Translations under genes and position numbers: made by a program | Shown: positions 32,397 to 44,125 of the stretch, one piece after another | Numbering within the stretch: position 1 is the stretch's first letter | Layout: every line of letters begins with the position of its first letter | NCBI GenBank assembly: GCA_020881915.1 | Contig: JAJFPB010000003.1 | Location: 5,456,001-5,520,000, forward strand | DNA length: 64,000 nucleotides | Direction of reading: 5' to 3' | DNA from: Paramyrothecium sp. XJ0827 | Taxonomy: Eukaryota; Ascomycota; Sordariomycetes; Hypocreales; Stachybotryaceae | Notes under the pieces: model-generated | What the model was told of the DNA's origin: nothing | What the model saw: the letters and a program-made list of their open reading frames with translations, nothing else | The model's database searches: none

Positions 32397-32565
32397 ATGT
32401 CGAGACGGCGACGGCTTGGCGAAGGCGTTGATGGTGGTGGTGGCGGCGACAGACCACGACGACGTATCTAACCGGCCCCGGTTGGCCTCCGGGACCTGGA
32501 TTTCCATCCTTTCCATTCGTCCCGTCTTTCCCTTTTATTCCCCCTACCTCCCTTCGGCCCCTTCA

Positions 32566-32577
32566 CCCCCCCCCCCC
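32566..32577 (+). repeat. C12 homopolymer
   Basis: Twelve consecutive C, followed by GGGG. Its true length may be unreliable. Confidence 0.9.
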
Positions 32578-32714
32578 GGGGCACCACACCAGAGAACGTC
32601 AAAACCCATCCAACACTCCCCAACACAACTGTCATGAAGGTGGCGGGCAAGGCCTCCGCAAACTCGTAGTGCCAGTGCACCATTCCCCGGAGAGGTCAGG
32701 CCCTGGGGCTCCGA

Positions 32715-32794
32715 TCGTCATCGTCGTCGTCTCGTCCTAGTCCTCGTCGTCGCTGTTGTTGTTGCTGCTGTTGCTGTGGTGCTGGTGTTGCTGG
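32715..32794 (+). repeat. imperfect CGT/TGT/TGC trinucleotide repeats
   Basis: TCGTCATCGTCGTCGTC, then CTCGTCGTCGCTGTTGTTGTTGCTGCTG and TGGTGCTGGTGTTGCTGG; all trinucleotide-periodic with interruptions. No supported reading frame covers it. Confidence 0.8.
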
Positions 32795-33001
32795 CGACGA
32801 TGAAGACGAGCAGGAGGCCACCTTGGCAAGATATCCGCGTCCCTCAACTGAGGGGAAGGGACGACCACTTGTGTAAGGCAGTTGAAGGACAGAAGGAGGT
32901 AGGAGTAATACATTGAGGACGTACCTAGTACCTAGTACCTTAGGTATAGTACCTACGAGCCCAACCCCAGGTGTCTCGTCAGGGACATAATACTGATATT
33001 G

Positions 33002-33054
33002 CCGTTTTGATCACTGGTTAGGATTATGGTTAGTCTATTCAGCGATCAAAACGG
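33002..33054. repeat. 15-bp inverted repeat with 23-nt loop
   Basis: Left arm CCGTTTTGATCACTG (33002-33016) and right arm CAGCGATCAAAACGG (33040-33054) pair with one mismatch. It lies about 820 bases upstream of the FAD monooxygenase start. It could be a terminator-like hairpin, a protein site or a small MITE-like relic. Confidence 0.75.
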
Positions 33055-33875
33055 TGATAGTACTGTTTTATTCCTTTCAAAATACGGTGGTTGTGCTGCT
33101 AGGTACCCAGCCACGACCCAGGCTCGCATCTCGAAGGCGGCTCGTACCTCGTGTTGCGTGAGGGACGGATGAGAAGAAAGCGAGGGAGGACGTGCAATAA
33201 AAGTTATATCCTGCACCATGACATGTTTCAATTCACAAGTATCGATGGTGTTGGTCGAATAGTCGACCGATTTGTGCACATTCTTGAGACGCAGTGCAGT
33301 AAAATTTAATTGCCTTTTTGGGTGAACAGCACCCAATCATGCATGCACTAGCTTCAATTCCCTGCGTGGGTCCGCCTCCAGTGCAGTGGAGAGTCTTCGG
33401 ATCTTGCCAACGGCCTCCACAGTCAGATGGCGCCCCTGTCTCCTGCAGAAGGATAGAAACTTGTTGAGTAAGTGTACTTTGAAGTACTTGTTATTATTGC
33501 GAGTTTAATACCGTTGTCTCATTAGAATTTGCTTGACCGTTAAGGTGTTGGAAGTGTAACGTCGACGGAAGTTAGAATTTTCGCCGGCTCCGTGCTGCTA
33601 GTGTGGGGCGCAAAGCACCTCCCCTGGAGCGTTCCCTCTAGCAGTTGCGTCCGGTATCTTTGATATGTCCATGTTCCGAACATCACTGTCCACCACTCAT
33701 TCGTGCCCGTCGGGGATCAAGTAGCAGTCACGGCATCCCTGTTGCGCCCGGGCGCCATGCGAATATATCTAGGCGCTGCACTAGATGCGCCTCCTCGGAA
33801 GACCTTGTGTATCAGACACACGGTGAAGAACCAGCAGAATCAACAACCACACAACAAGCCGACCACACCGACATC
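33055..33875. other. 5' region of the FAD monooxygenase gene
   Basis: No separate gene recognised; frames reading through this stretch are non-ATG. Confidence 0.4.
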
Positions 33876-35208
33876 ATGGCTAAAGCAATCAAGAATATCC
33901 GAAAAGTGTGCCACCTGCTCAAACCCCTCTCGATAGGGTCGCCCTTGTCTCTAATCCATGATATAGATTATCATCATTGGAGGTGGCCCTGCAGCTGTGC
34001 TCGCCGCCCTCCGCCTCCAACGCAGCAACGGTATCTCTCCAGTGCTGTACGAGATCCGCCACAAACCGACAAATCTTGGTGGTGCCATTGGGATTCCTGC
34101 CAATGGACTAAGACTACTCAATCAACTCGGCATTTATGAGGACTGCGTTGCCAGGGGTGCCCTAACGTCGAAGATTGTCCTACGCGCTCTGAATGGCTGT
34201 GTCATGGGCGAGATGGACATGTCAGACTGGAGCAAACAACAAACAGGATTCGGTTACCTGCGGATCCGCAGGGGCGACATCATGGACGTGTTGCTTGATG
34301 CTGCTAAAAGGGAAAATATCCCCATCCACTTTGGCAGAACCCTCACCAACATCGAGGAGAAGGACGACCAGGTGTTAGTACATTTTGCTGATGGCACAAC
34401 TGATAACGCCGAATTTCTTCTTGGCTGCGACGGCATTCATTCCTCCGTCCGTCAGATGTACGTCGACCCAGATGTGGAGCCTACGTACACCGGCATCTCG
34501 AACATGTTCTCCCTCATCCCGGCAGCTACTCTCTCAGACATCCCCAAGCCCATCACCAACCTGAACGCGACGTTAACTTCTAATGGGCTCTTTGCTGTCA
34601 CCCCGACTGCACCGAACAGTGAACTGCTCTACTGGTTCTTCTCGCGCGAAGTTCCCCTTCCCTCAAACGGCGGGCGCGACGGATGGGAGACAACTGGAAA
34701 GGAAGAAGTGGATGGCTTTAAATCCACTCTGCTACAACTTTTTGGGAGAGAACAGTCCGAATGGGTAGACATGCTTAGGGACCTTGTTCAAAGTACGGAC
34801 ACTGTCAAGTTTTACCCAGTCTACAAGCTACCGACAGGGCGGCCGTGGTTCAGGGGCCGTTGCCTGATAATCGGAGACGCCGCTCACGCGATGCCACCGC
34901 ACTCGAGTCAAGGCGTCTCGATGGCTCTGGAGGATGTCTTTCTGTTCTCCAAGCTCTTAAAGTCGGAGAACCTCGCACTGGACGAAGGACTGGCGGCTTA
35001 TGTTGCGAAACGCAAGGCTAGGACTGATGAGATGCTTAGAAAGGCAGAGCGAAACGGTGCGGTCCGGAAGCAGACGCCGGCTTGGCGTGTCCGTGCCAAT
35101 GAGCTGGCGATCTCGGGTGGGTTGTGGTTATACAAGACCGCAGGATTGGGGCGCCTTGGAATCGGCCAGAAGGACCTGACTTATGATGTAGAGAGCGAGA
35201 CGTTCTGA
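33876..35208 (+). CDS. FAD-dependent monooxygenase (PHBH/salicylate-hydroxylase fold)
   Basis: Exons are 33876..33905 and 33967..35208 with a 61-nt intron (CTAAT branch point), giving 423 aa. The spliced N-terminus gives MAKAIKNIRK followed by IIIIGGGPAAVLAALRLQ, the FAD ADP-binding GxGxxG region, so the tiny first exon is needed. The middle has GFGYLRIRRGDIMDVL and LLGCDGIHSSVR. The FAD ribityl-binding GD motif is LIIGDAAHAMPPHSSQGVSMALEDV (about residues 305-330). Such enzymes use NAD(P)H and O2 to hydroxylate or epoxidise aromatic or terpenoid-type substrates, often in secondary metabolism or aromatic catabolism. No partner genes define a pathway here. Intact. Confidence 0.88.
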
Positions 35209-36382
35209 AGGACGTACGGGTGGTAGTGGGAGAGTATATCCCTGATTTGTTCCAAAGCCATATGCTTGTTCATTTCGCGTCCAAATTGCCCCGAGGAAAT
35301 CCTTGGAAAGAGAGGGGTGTAAAGGACGGCGGCCTCCAAGGGTTAAAAAACGACCATCTTGTGATTTATGAGATGTTATGCGCGCACTCCGGATGCCTTT
35401 CATAATGTAAAAATTGACATTAAGTAATTGATTAAGACAACTAGAATTTGAGATTATGCAATCAGGATGCAGCTGCAAAAAATATTTCAGGAGGACGGCC
35501 TAAGTCTCAGCCCCCCAGATACCGCAATAAAGTCTACAATGAAGACACCTACAACACAATGCATGACAAGCACTTGGAAGGCTTGAATTAAATAGCTATC
35601 GATATGAACACCACTAATAGCAGTTCTAATTAAATCGCCTGATCGGTGTTGAATCGAGCACCTGGTGCAAAGGCGCCTTGAGAATGGAAAACGCACCTCA
35701 AAAGCCCAAAATGAAGCTCAATCAGACACATGGTAATTCACTTCGTTAAAAGTGATATGGTTCCAAGTATTAAGGGAATCTCCGCCGTGGGTAGGACAGC
35801 TTGAATACACAAATCTTCCCGAATTAACAATAGCGACTTAAGGAAGGCAAGAAGACACTTGGCTTCAAAGGTTTAAGTCGGTAAATTTTTGGGCGTGTGA
35901 TGCAATTGGGGATGGGTTCGCAATCTCCAGAATCTAATTAACTGCCCGGATAACCATGCACCAATGAAAATGAAGTTTATATCAAGTGCCTTCAACCACG
36001 ATCTGCCTGGGTGATGAGGTTGAGAAGCGCTTCGTAAAGTAACGGGAAGAAATGCTGCCATTTACAAGCGTAAGGTGAGTCATGCAAGCTAGTAATAATC
36101 GACCTCGGGATTTGAGCTTTGACCTATGCAAGACTCCTACCTGTTATTGGCGTCTTGCAGTCGCAGAAGAATCGCACAGTGGTGGTTTGAGAGACAGTCA
36201 ACGAGAAGCAAATCACAGGAGATGAGGCAATATAACCGTTTTTCTCTTGTATGGTATCCTTTTCTTGAGTAAAATAGCAACTAGTCCATCCAGAAACGCC
36301 GATGCATGCTATTTTGTACCTCCACTAGTCTTGGAAAGCTTTCCAGCCTCGTGGAGCCGTCAGATGAGGACGCCTTGCCACT
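35209..36382. other. intergenic, no gene recognised
   Basis: No supported gene; only short frames. Confidence 0.45.
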
Positions 36383-36766
36383 CTAAGCGCAGAAGTAACT
36401 GTACTGGTTCTCCTTGCAGGCTATAATCCACATTAGAACTCTAAGAGGGAAGATGATAATGGCAAACCACTCACTTCCGTAGGCAATCCTGCCGTTGCCG
36501 TCGAGCCAGAACTTGCAAGCTCCGCCAATAGGGACACGGGTGTGAGTGTTCATGTAGGTGCAAGCCTCGTCGGTAGCCTCTGCACAGCTTGTCAGCATGA
36601 GACGTCCTAGAAGAGTTTGGGGGTTTGTGGCAAACTTACTGGCCCAGCCTCCGTTAGTAACATCGTAGATCTTCATGTTTGCGATCCACTCGCCGTTGGC
36701 AGCCTGAGCCCAGGCGTGACCGCCGGTGACGAGGGAGAGGACGGAGAGAACGGCGGCGGCACGCAT
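36383..36766 (-). CDS. small secreted protein, 89 aa, three exons
   Basis: CDS is complement(join(36383..36420,36475..36579,36640..36766)); the introns are 54 and 60 nt with GTGAGT and GTAAGT donors, in phase, 270 nt in total. The signal peptide is MRAAAVLSVLSLVTGGHAWA. The mature protein is about 69 residues with four cysteines (DEACTYM, GGACKFW, TCKE and a YFCA C-terminus), a likely pair of disulfides. The pattern GGACKFWLDGNGRIAYG suggests a compact beta-rich fold. I do not recognise the family; it is a typical fungal effector-like secreted protein by size and composition only. The first intron's acceptor has an alternative (TCTAG) that would leave a 33-nt intron, which I consider too short. 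Confidence 0.75.
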   Translation of the reverse strand: MRAAAVLSVLSLVTGGHAWAQAANGEWIANMKIYDVTNGGWASKFATNPQTLLGRLMLTSCAEATDEACTYMNTHTRVPIGGACKFWLDGNGRIAYGSEWFAIIIFPLRVLMWIIACKENQYSYFCA

Positions 36767-36861
36767 CTTGATAGTGGACGAGGTGTATCGGCTGATTAAT
36801 TTAAAACTGGGAAGGCCAAGTTGAGCATGAAGTTCAAAATCTCTGCGGTGACCCTGGGCCA

Positions 36862-36867
36862 TTTATA
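36862..36867 (-). promoter_or_regulatory. TATA box of the 89-aa secreted protein gene
   Basis: Minus-strand TATAAA, 96 bases upstream of the ATG at 36766. Confidence 0.5.
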
Positions 36868-38538
36868 CCATTATTTCCCAATGCTTGATCGAAGGTCGGA
36901 GGGGATTATAGGGTATGTCCTTGTGGTCGGGGCCAGACCTTTCTTGGATCCCAGATAGACGGTGAAGGCTTATAGAACGAAGGATTGAAGCTAATAGGAG
37001 CTACTATCAAGGAAGGATTCGGTTCAATCCGCATGGCCAATCGGCAATTGCTAGCTTCGTGATTTTTCGAAGCGCAGGGTCTCTACCTCGCCGATTTACC
37101 AACCTTCTCCACTTGTCCACCAGTCCAGACCTAACTTGACATTAGCAGCCCATCTTGAACAGCCCACCTTGAACAGCCCACCTTGCCACTCCCAGACGCA
37201 GGACCCATAAATAGACAGACTTCAAAAGATCCTGGTTCAGCAGCTAACTAGGCTAAATGGCAAAACCGTGTTCGCAACAGTCCATGCCGTTCCACATTTC
37301 ATCTAAATATCAGAGGATTAGTGGCCGGCAACTTGTAATTTTGGCCTAGTTTACGAGATGCACTGTAACGTTGCTATCTATGCATTATTTTATATCCTAG
37401 TTTTTACAATGTCTCCTATGTCTGGACTCCATAATATCTAGGTATGAGAGGTATTGTGTTGATTTATCTCACTTCATGGCCATCTAACCCCGTTTCGCGA
37501 CCCACAACAATTGCATTTCCATGTTTTTTCAAGTTAGTAGAGGCATAAGTGCCTGTTTGACCACCACCGAAGAAGGCGAGTCTACTTATCATATCTTAAT
37601 TGCTACAGTTGTTCGTATTTAGCGGTGGGCATGTACAGGAGCAAAGCAGCTTAGGCCAATGCGGCAAAGCTAACGGAAGAAGTCAGTAAGGGCATGGTAA
37701 GTTGACCGACACGGTGGCGGCCACTAAGGCTTCAGTAAGTTGAGATTTAAGACATTCACACAGATAAGATACCTAGACAAGGATTTTGCAACCGTCTTGC
37801 CGCGGAATCGTGAGTAGTGATTCCCACTAGTGCATCCTGCATGCCATTGTCCATCATGCATTTCATTGCCACAAAAAGCGTGGGAGCGTAATAGAGCATC
37901 GGTTTTCCTGCATTACATGGGCACGGAGACTCATTTGCAAAGAGTCGCGTTTTCCGTGTTTTGTCGGAGTTACTGTTCGACCTTGTTCAAATTTTCAAGG
38001 TCATCACCAACCAAGTACCTTGTTTCAGCGAAACAAAACAAAATTATGTGACTTGCCCGGCATCTATGAGCCGTAAATGAGGTACAGTAATGCTTGACCA
38101 TTGACCGCGTGATATAGTATTGTAGAGCTTAAGGGAATCACTTCCAACCCCTGTATTTGGAAAACGGACGTGAAGTCCCAGGAAGAAGAAGACTTTTCTC
38201 GGGAGTGGAGGTTGGCTGTTCCATGAGGTTGCTGGTGCTCGGCCATTGCGGTTACCTACATCCTACTTGGTATGAATAGGTGTCATAGCAAATTCATTGA
38301 ACTAAGTCCCGGTCACTTATGGCTCAAGCTACTGACCAGCAAAGCCCGGATTCTGAAGCCAGGTTCAGCCTTACTGAGGCTGCAAAGCCGATATACCAGA
38401 GTCATCATAATCGCATCATTGTGTACGGCATTGTTTTTTGCGGCCTTGTATATTGACATAATTACTACAGCACAGCCCACCATAGCAGTGGGATCCAAAC
38501 CAGGCCAGGCTATGTATTGATTCATTCGGCATTCCTTA
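36868..38538. other. intergenic, no gene recognised
   Basis: No supported gene. It includes a short tandem repeat at 37147-37188. Confidence 0.45.
37147..37188. repeat. 14-bp tandem repeat, three copies
   Basis: AGCCCATCTTGAAC, AGCCCACCTTGAAC and AGCCCACCTTGCCA in direct tandem. Confidence 0.85.
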
Positions 38539-40420
38539 TCACCAGCAGCACATTGACCTTCCAGGCTCCCCCTCACACTTCCCACCTGGCCATAACCAGC
38601 AGATATCTTGCACAGCCCAGGTATCCGTACCATGGCCACGAATTTTCTTACGAATATCCTTCTTCACTTGGACGCATGCACGCTTCGTGGCGCTGAGAAG
38701 TGTACCTGGCCCGGAGCCGTACACCCATGCGCCACCTTCAGATGGACCATTTATCAGCTCATCACGACCAAGTACTCGATACAGAACCTGCAGCGCATCC
38801 AACCTTCCATCTTCAGAGCTGATATGCGCGGTCACCTTCATGTTAGACAGTGTTTGCGCGACCGCTTCCAGCTCCTGCCATTCCCAAACCATTGTCATTT
38901 CTCGACTTCGCAAAGTCTAGATGAGAGTGAACCGGGTGGTAACAGAGATTGTGTCCAACCACCAGCGGGCTAGGCTGTGTGCGCCAGTGAGTCCCGTGCC
39001 ACCCACAATGCAGACGACGTGAGATGCGCTTTTGTAACCAGAGTCATTGACTGGGTACGGCCCTTCCACCCTGACCCTCAGGGCCTGGCAATCGAGCGGG
39101 CTGGGGACCATGTTCGCGAGCTTCCAGGTCCACTCCTTGTTCAGTGTCTTCTGCTTCTTTCCCGTTACGCGTTGCAACAGAAAAACCGGCCCATTTCCAT
39201 TTGAACTCGGAACGGCAGCTGTGAAGGCGTGATTCTGTAGCTTACTGATTTTCGGGATGTTGAGGTAGTAGTAGGAGAGCGGCTGCACGGGAGAAGGCTG
39301 CATCTTTTCCGTCGCACCCTGAAAGCTCTTTGACATCGGGAGAGATATTCTGATCCAGCCGTTGTCTGCGTTCTCTAGAGTGGCAAGAACCGTTCGAGAG
39401 AGTCCGTTGGTCTCGCCGCAGAAAAGCCGCCGGAACAGGTCGATAAACCATAGTAACAAGCCTGGAATAAGAAGGTATAGATCGGTGCTCGCATGAATGC
39501 ATGATGCAGCAAAGATGATTGTGCCGAGAACGACGTGGCTGTAATAAAAAAAGGTTGTAATGGCGTCTTTGGATCCATGGGACAGACGTGATGATGATGA
39601 GGAAGATGGGAAGAAGTGCCGCTATACCAGTGTACGTGGTCATGGTAAACCAGCTACTGCGTCTCTCGTTCTCAGAAAGTGTCATGGCCGGGTTTCCAGT
39701 GGCGAAAGCCTCTTCTTTTGCTGCATCACCCTCGCTACTGCTGTCTGTGGCATATAGCTTTATTTGTCAGACTTAATCCATGTTTTTGTTGGGAATCTTC
39801 TGAAGACTCACAGTGTATGCGGCTCCGTGCGTAGTTGCGCCGATTGCGAAGAAGTACGAAATCATCTTGTGGGCGAACAGTAATGAACTTTAATGGAGAG
39901 AAAACGCGTGGCCGACCAAGCTATTTCTGGAAACCGGTATGATTAAGAGACCAAGAAGAATGTCGGCGTAATGGCCGGTGACGCCCGTGATGGTTAGCAG
40001 CAACTTGGCAGACGTCCAGTCGAGAGGGTCGGCTCTCTGGCTCCAAAATTTGTCTTGCGCCGGCAACCAAAGAGCAGTTGGGCCGCCCACCACGCCGAAG
40101 AGCCAGATGAAGAACAGGAGTCCACCAACAGTGACTCGTTTTCGAAGGACAGGCAATTCCCCGAGAAGATGGAACCCAAGAAATGATCGGACGGAGGAGT
40201 TGTACTGTCGCAGAACAAAAGAGAAGCCGGTGAGGATGAGGAATCCATAGTAAATGATAAGATGCAATCTTGTTTCAAACGGGAAGTACTCTTCAGAGCA
40301 AAGGGTAGCGTAGCAAGGAAAGAAGGTAAGGATAATCGAGGCGGCGGTCGAAGTACCGAGAATAAGGGACAAGCCAGCGATCTCGCCTATGCCTGTCATT
40401 TTCCCTGAAAGCCGGGGCAT
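38539..40420 (-). pseudogene. ferric/cupric reductase-like transmembrane flavocytochrome, multiply disrupted
   Basis: The ATG at 40420 opens a first exon with several membrane spans, including the haem-binding helices (TGHYADILLGLLIIPVSRNS, LLFAHKMISYFFAIG). An intron follows (GTGAGT donor at 39811). The rest covers ERRSSWF, the second haem helix pair (SHVVLGTIIFAASCIHASTD), an FAD-type segment ending HAFTAAVP, the NAD-binding VCIVGGTGLTGAHS and a C-terminal WVYGSGP. Members reduce Fe(III) or Cu(II) at the plasma membrane. Damage includes TAA at 39892-39890 where the family has Gln, TAG at 38919-38917 where it has Trp, and one extra T in the seven-T run at 39552-39546 within the FYYSH region. 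The acceptor of the first intron is also one base out of phase. Both nonsense codons are C-to-T or G-to-A changes in a CpA context, so a true pseudogene is likely. Confidence 0.75.
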
Positions 40421-41323
40421 GATGCAGATTTTGTTCAGCAGAAAGAGTAGGGAAGTTGAGGTGTGTAGAAGAGGGAGACTGAAGGCTTAGACTGAAGTTG
40501 TGAGAGGAAGAAAGAGGGTAACTAGGTGAGTTTGGTGATTGTGAGTTCCATGAGTAACTCCGCGAAATAAATCCTTGGGACGATCTTCGAGTAGACGTAG
40601 TTTACTGCGGCATGTAGTGGCTGAGGCAATACGTAGGCAACATTTCCTGCACACTCTCGGGGCCTCCAACCAAGTGCCGACGGAGGCCGGCCAGATAGAA
40701 CATGAGAAATGGGTGTATCGTATTCTTGGTCTGCCAAGACCAAATCCATGCGCTTTATGCATCTCATAGCCCAAGGTTTCGGTGATCATTTGGTACAAGG
40801 CTCGTGTAATCAGTTGCTTGGGGCTATGATGACCCACGATTGTTGATGAGCTTTAACCACGGCATGATGAACGAATCATGTTGGAGAGCATTGTTCCTGG
40901 TACCCACTTGATAAACATTAGGTGCTGGCTTAGAGACCTCTTGGCATCGTCTTCTCCGTGTGACTCTGCAAATCCCCGCCGCAAGGAGTGACCTGTGATA
41001 TCAATTCTCACTGGTGGAACTGTTGGTAGGGGCATTGATGGGCTGTGTCGTTGATGGTCAGGGACTAAGCCGCTCGACCACCACTCGTAAACATCGCTAA
41101 ACCAGGCTAGCGGCTGGCCTGTTTATATGGGGATCGTCCAACCAGACATGACTCGTCAATCGGGAACTACTTATAAATTCCGGTTCCGGCTAGCTAGTGT
41201 TTCTTTTCGGACCCATACATAACCACGACTGCATCACCGGCATCAGAGCAAAGTCCGCCACCGACGAAGGAAAGTTGGACATACTCCTGTCCTAGTCCAC
41301 AGTGAACCAGCAGAGTAACCGGC
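40421..41323. promoter_or_regulatory. divergent upstream region of the reductase and Zn2Cys6 genes
   Basis: 903 bases between the two divergent starts. No specific site recognised. Confidence 0.4.
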
Positions 41324-43914
41324 ATGTCATCCGCATCGACATCTCCGCAGTATGGCAGCGCGAGGCAGGGTGATCAGAGATATGGGTCTGCATGTGCCCA
41401 GTGTGCGTCAGCGAAAGCCAAGTGCCTGCGATCGAACCCGACACCAGGCTCCAAATGTGATAGGTGAGTAATCGCGCCCAAATGATATCCTTGGTCTCCA
41501 TTTTCTGCTTGTTGATGGCTTTGGGATAATAATTGAGGGTACAGATGCCAGCGTTTGGTCAAAGATTGTGCCGTACGGTCGCGGAAGGTGAGGAAGCAGA
41601 GGCAGAGCAAGCCTTCGTAAGTAAATACTTCACTTGCCATAGGCTTTCATCGCCGTGATTTCTACACTCTTCACACCCTCGTACGCAGACGAGAATAGGC
41701 TCGTAACCCAGCCGTTATTACGGCTTCACCGGCGGATTATGCTCCCCATCTTGCACTGCCATGTAAAGACAGGGTGAGCTAACGTACGCAATCGCCAGGA
41801 GAACTGCAAAACTTGAGGAACGACTCAACAACCTGATCCAACAGCTACAATCATCTGGCCAAGAGTCTTCTGTTTCTCAACTCTCAGCAGCCAATACACG
41901 GTCATTGCGTAGCTCCGTTGAGCCCCCTGCGGGCGCAACATCCCCTCCATTTCAAACCAATTGCAGCATCAACGTTGAATCTCTACCAGTCAATCCTGAA
42001 GACCTCCCGCACAGAGGGCCAACATTCATTCCCAAAACTTATAACTGCAATGGACCGACCCGTTGCATCTGCCGCGCTTCTCCTGGAGAGGCCCCAGGGC
42101 CGCTCAACTCCGACGAAGATCTCCTTAGGATTTACCGGGAAGAGCTCATGCCAACATACTCGTTCGTCTTCATCTCGCAACATACGACAGCCGCCGACCT
42201 TCAAGCCGCACGCCCATTTTTGATGGCGTGCATTCGAATGGTTGCTTCGTTTTGCAGCATGCGGTCCATGCAGGGTCAGATGTACCAGCTGATGGCATAT
42301 ATTTCTGACCACATGCTCATCCGATCAGAGCGGTCTCTTGATCTTCTCTTGGGTATTGTTGTGATTCTCAGCTGGCACAACTACCATTGTTTCCTGCATA
42401 GCCAGCTCCAAAACCTGACGTCACTGGCCATGACCCTGGTGGCCGAACTGGGCCTAAAGAGACCCCCCAGTTGGCAGGAACGCACTAGACTCATGGTCGT
42501 CAACTTGGGAGCAGTGAAGGAGAGGACCAACGAAGAAAGACGGCTTCTACTTGCTGTGTGGCATCTTAGCTCATGGTATTTATATTGCCCCCAAGTCAAC
42601 CTCATTGGCAACGAACCCCGGAATGACCCTCCACATCAGCAAACACTAATCACATCGGCAGCATATCGATGGGTTTCCAAGAACTCGACCCTATGAGATT
42701 CTCTCCATACATGCAGCAATGTCTTAGAGAGCTTGAAGAGCATGGAGAAGTCGCTTCCGACGCATACCTCGTGCAACTTGTCAAGATTCAATATCTTTCA
42801 GAGAGAATTACGTTGCTCGACGGACGTTTCGATGTCGAGATGGAATCTGACAGCATGCCCAAGGCTCCTGTCTCGGGATATATCATTGCTTTGCAGGGAG
42901 AGCTGGATAGGCTCACCTACATGATGCCACAAGATCTGAGAAATAACAGTATGGCCCTAGAACACGGTGTTTTCAGACTTACTTACTGAATGCAACCCCA
43001 CAGAACTCATCGACTTGCAAATGCATACTGTTCGCCTTCGTTTATACGAACCACCAAAAGCCGATGCTGCTCTGCTAACCTCGCTGTCCAAATCATTCAC
43101 CACATCAATGCCATTTTCTAGCGCATCGTCGCCATTGGATGCATTCTATCGCTCTCATGCTGCGCTCAAGGCCTGGTTTGAAAGCTTATTCAGTTATCCG
43201 GTCTCCTCATACTATTGCTTGCCATTGCCCGTCTCCATTAACATGATCTACGCCACCGTCATCCTCAGCCGCTGGGCTAAGCTGACCAGTCTAGGAAGAC
43301 GCCTACCAGTCACTCCCCAGCCTCCGGATCCATCTGGATCCTACAGAAATCCGACGCACGATCCGCCAACGCCTGCGACCTCTACGATGAACGACTCTCC
43401 ATCCTTGACAGCGGACGACAAGCTCGCTTCTGCCCTCGCGATGCTAAAGATTAAGCTTGCCACTCAGCCAGGTCTCAGTCTTGATTTCCAAGGTATCATA
43501 GGCAAGATGTGTGATAGGCTGGACGAGGCAGGGGAGGCATTGGCAGCGCGCAATGTATCTTACCAGGCTGTGTCCCCTAAGGCAAGAGAAGGCAACATAT
43601 GGATGCTCAAAGCTGCCAAGTTGAGGATCGCACAGTTTAAACTCCAACAATGGGCAGACATAGTAGAAGGGGGGGACAGCGAGGGGAACGAAGACACAGA
43701 GAGCACAAATGAAGATGATAACATGGATGGGGATATTGGGAAAGGGGTTGAGGCAATCTCTGAAGGCTACACGACGGGTTTGGCAAATAATCAGATGGCA
43801 GAAATGAGGATGTCCTTGACGGAAGAGATGTACGAAAGCATGGATAACTTTATGTGGACAAATGACTGGGATGATTGGGCGTTTTCTTGGGATCCAAACG
43901 GGGCACCTTTGTAA
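41324..43914 (+). CDS. Zn2Cys6 fungal transcription factor, five exons, 728 aa
   Basis: Exons are 41324..41463, 41545..41616, 41799..42575, 42662..42948 and 43004..43914, all in phase. The binuclear zinc cluster is split by intron 1: ACAQCASAKAKC with a KCDR end in exon 1, then CQRLVKDC in exon 2, giving spacing C-X2-C-X6-C-X10-C-X2-C-X6-C. It is followed by basic RSRKVRKQRQSK and a coiled-coil linker (RTAKLEERLNNLIQQLQ) in exon 3. The middle-homology region has LLLAVWHLSS and LDPMRFSPYMQQCLRELEE, typical of fungal-specific transcription-factor domains. The C-terminus is acidic and ends EMYESMDNFMWTNDWDDW, a likely activation segment. It would regulate target genes from the nucleus; targets are unknown. 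Intron 2 is long (182 nt), and the other introns are 55-86 nt. Intact. Confidence 0.9.
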
Positions 43915-44125
43915 CACGAAACTCCAGTTTAGTAGATATGTCAACATGATGTATAGGAAGCTTTAAACTCTGCTAGAGCTTAAAGACAAATTTCAAGGGC
44001 TTGAACTACCATCATGAAGGGGTTTTACTAGTTTCAGTTTCAAGTCCTGCGCACCTGATGTTCAACCTTTGTGTTCAGATGGCTGCCGTTCTGGGTATTA
44101 CTCGAACATGACAATATAGAAATTA

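Noticed and set aside
32114..32637. Overlapping frames with GEGEGE and cysteine-rich translations
   Set aside because: These are translations of the microsatellite block, not a gene.
36607..36639. Alternative 33-nt intron in the 89-aa secreted protein
   Set aside because: Below the usual minimum intron length; the 60-nt alternative has a good branch point.
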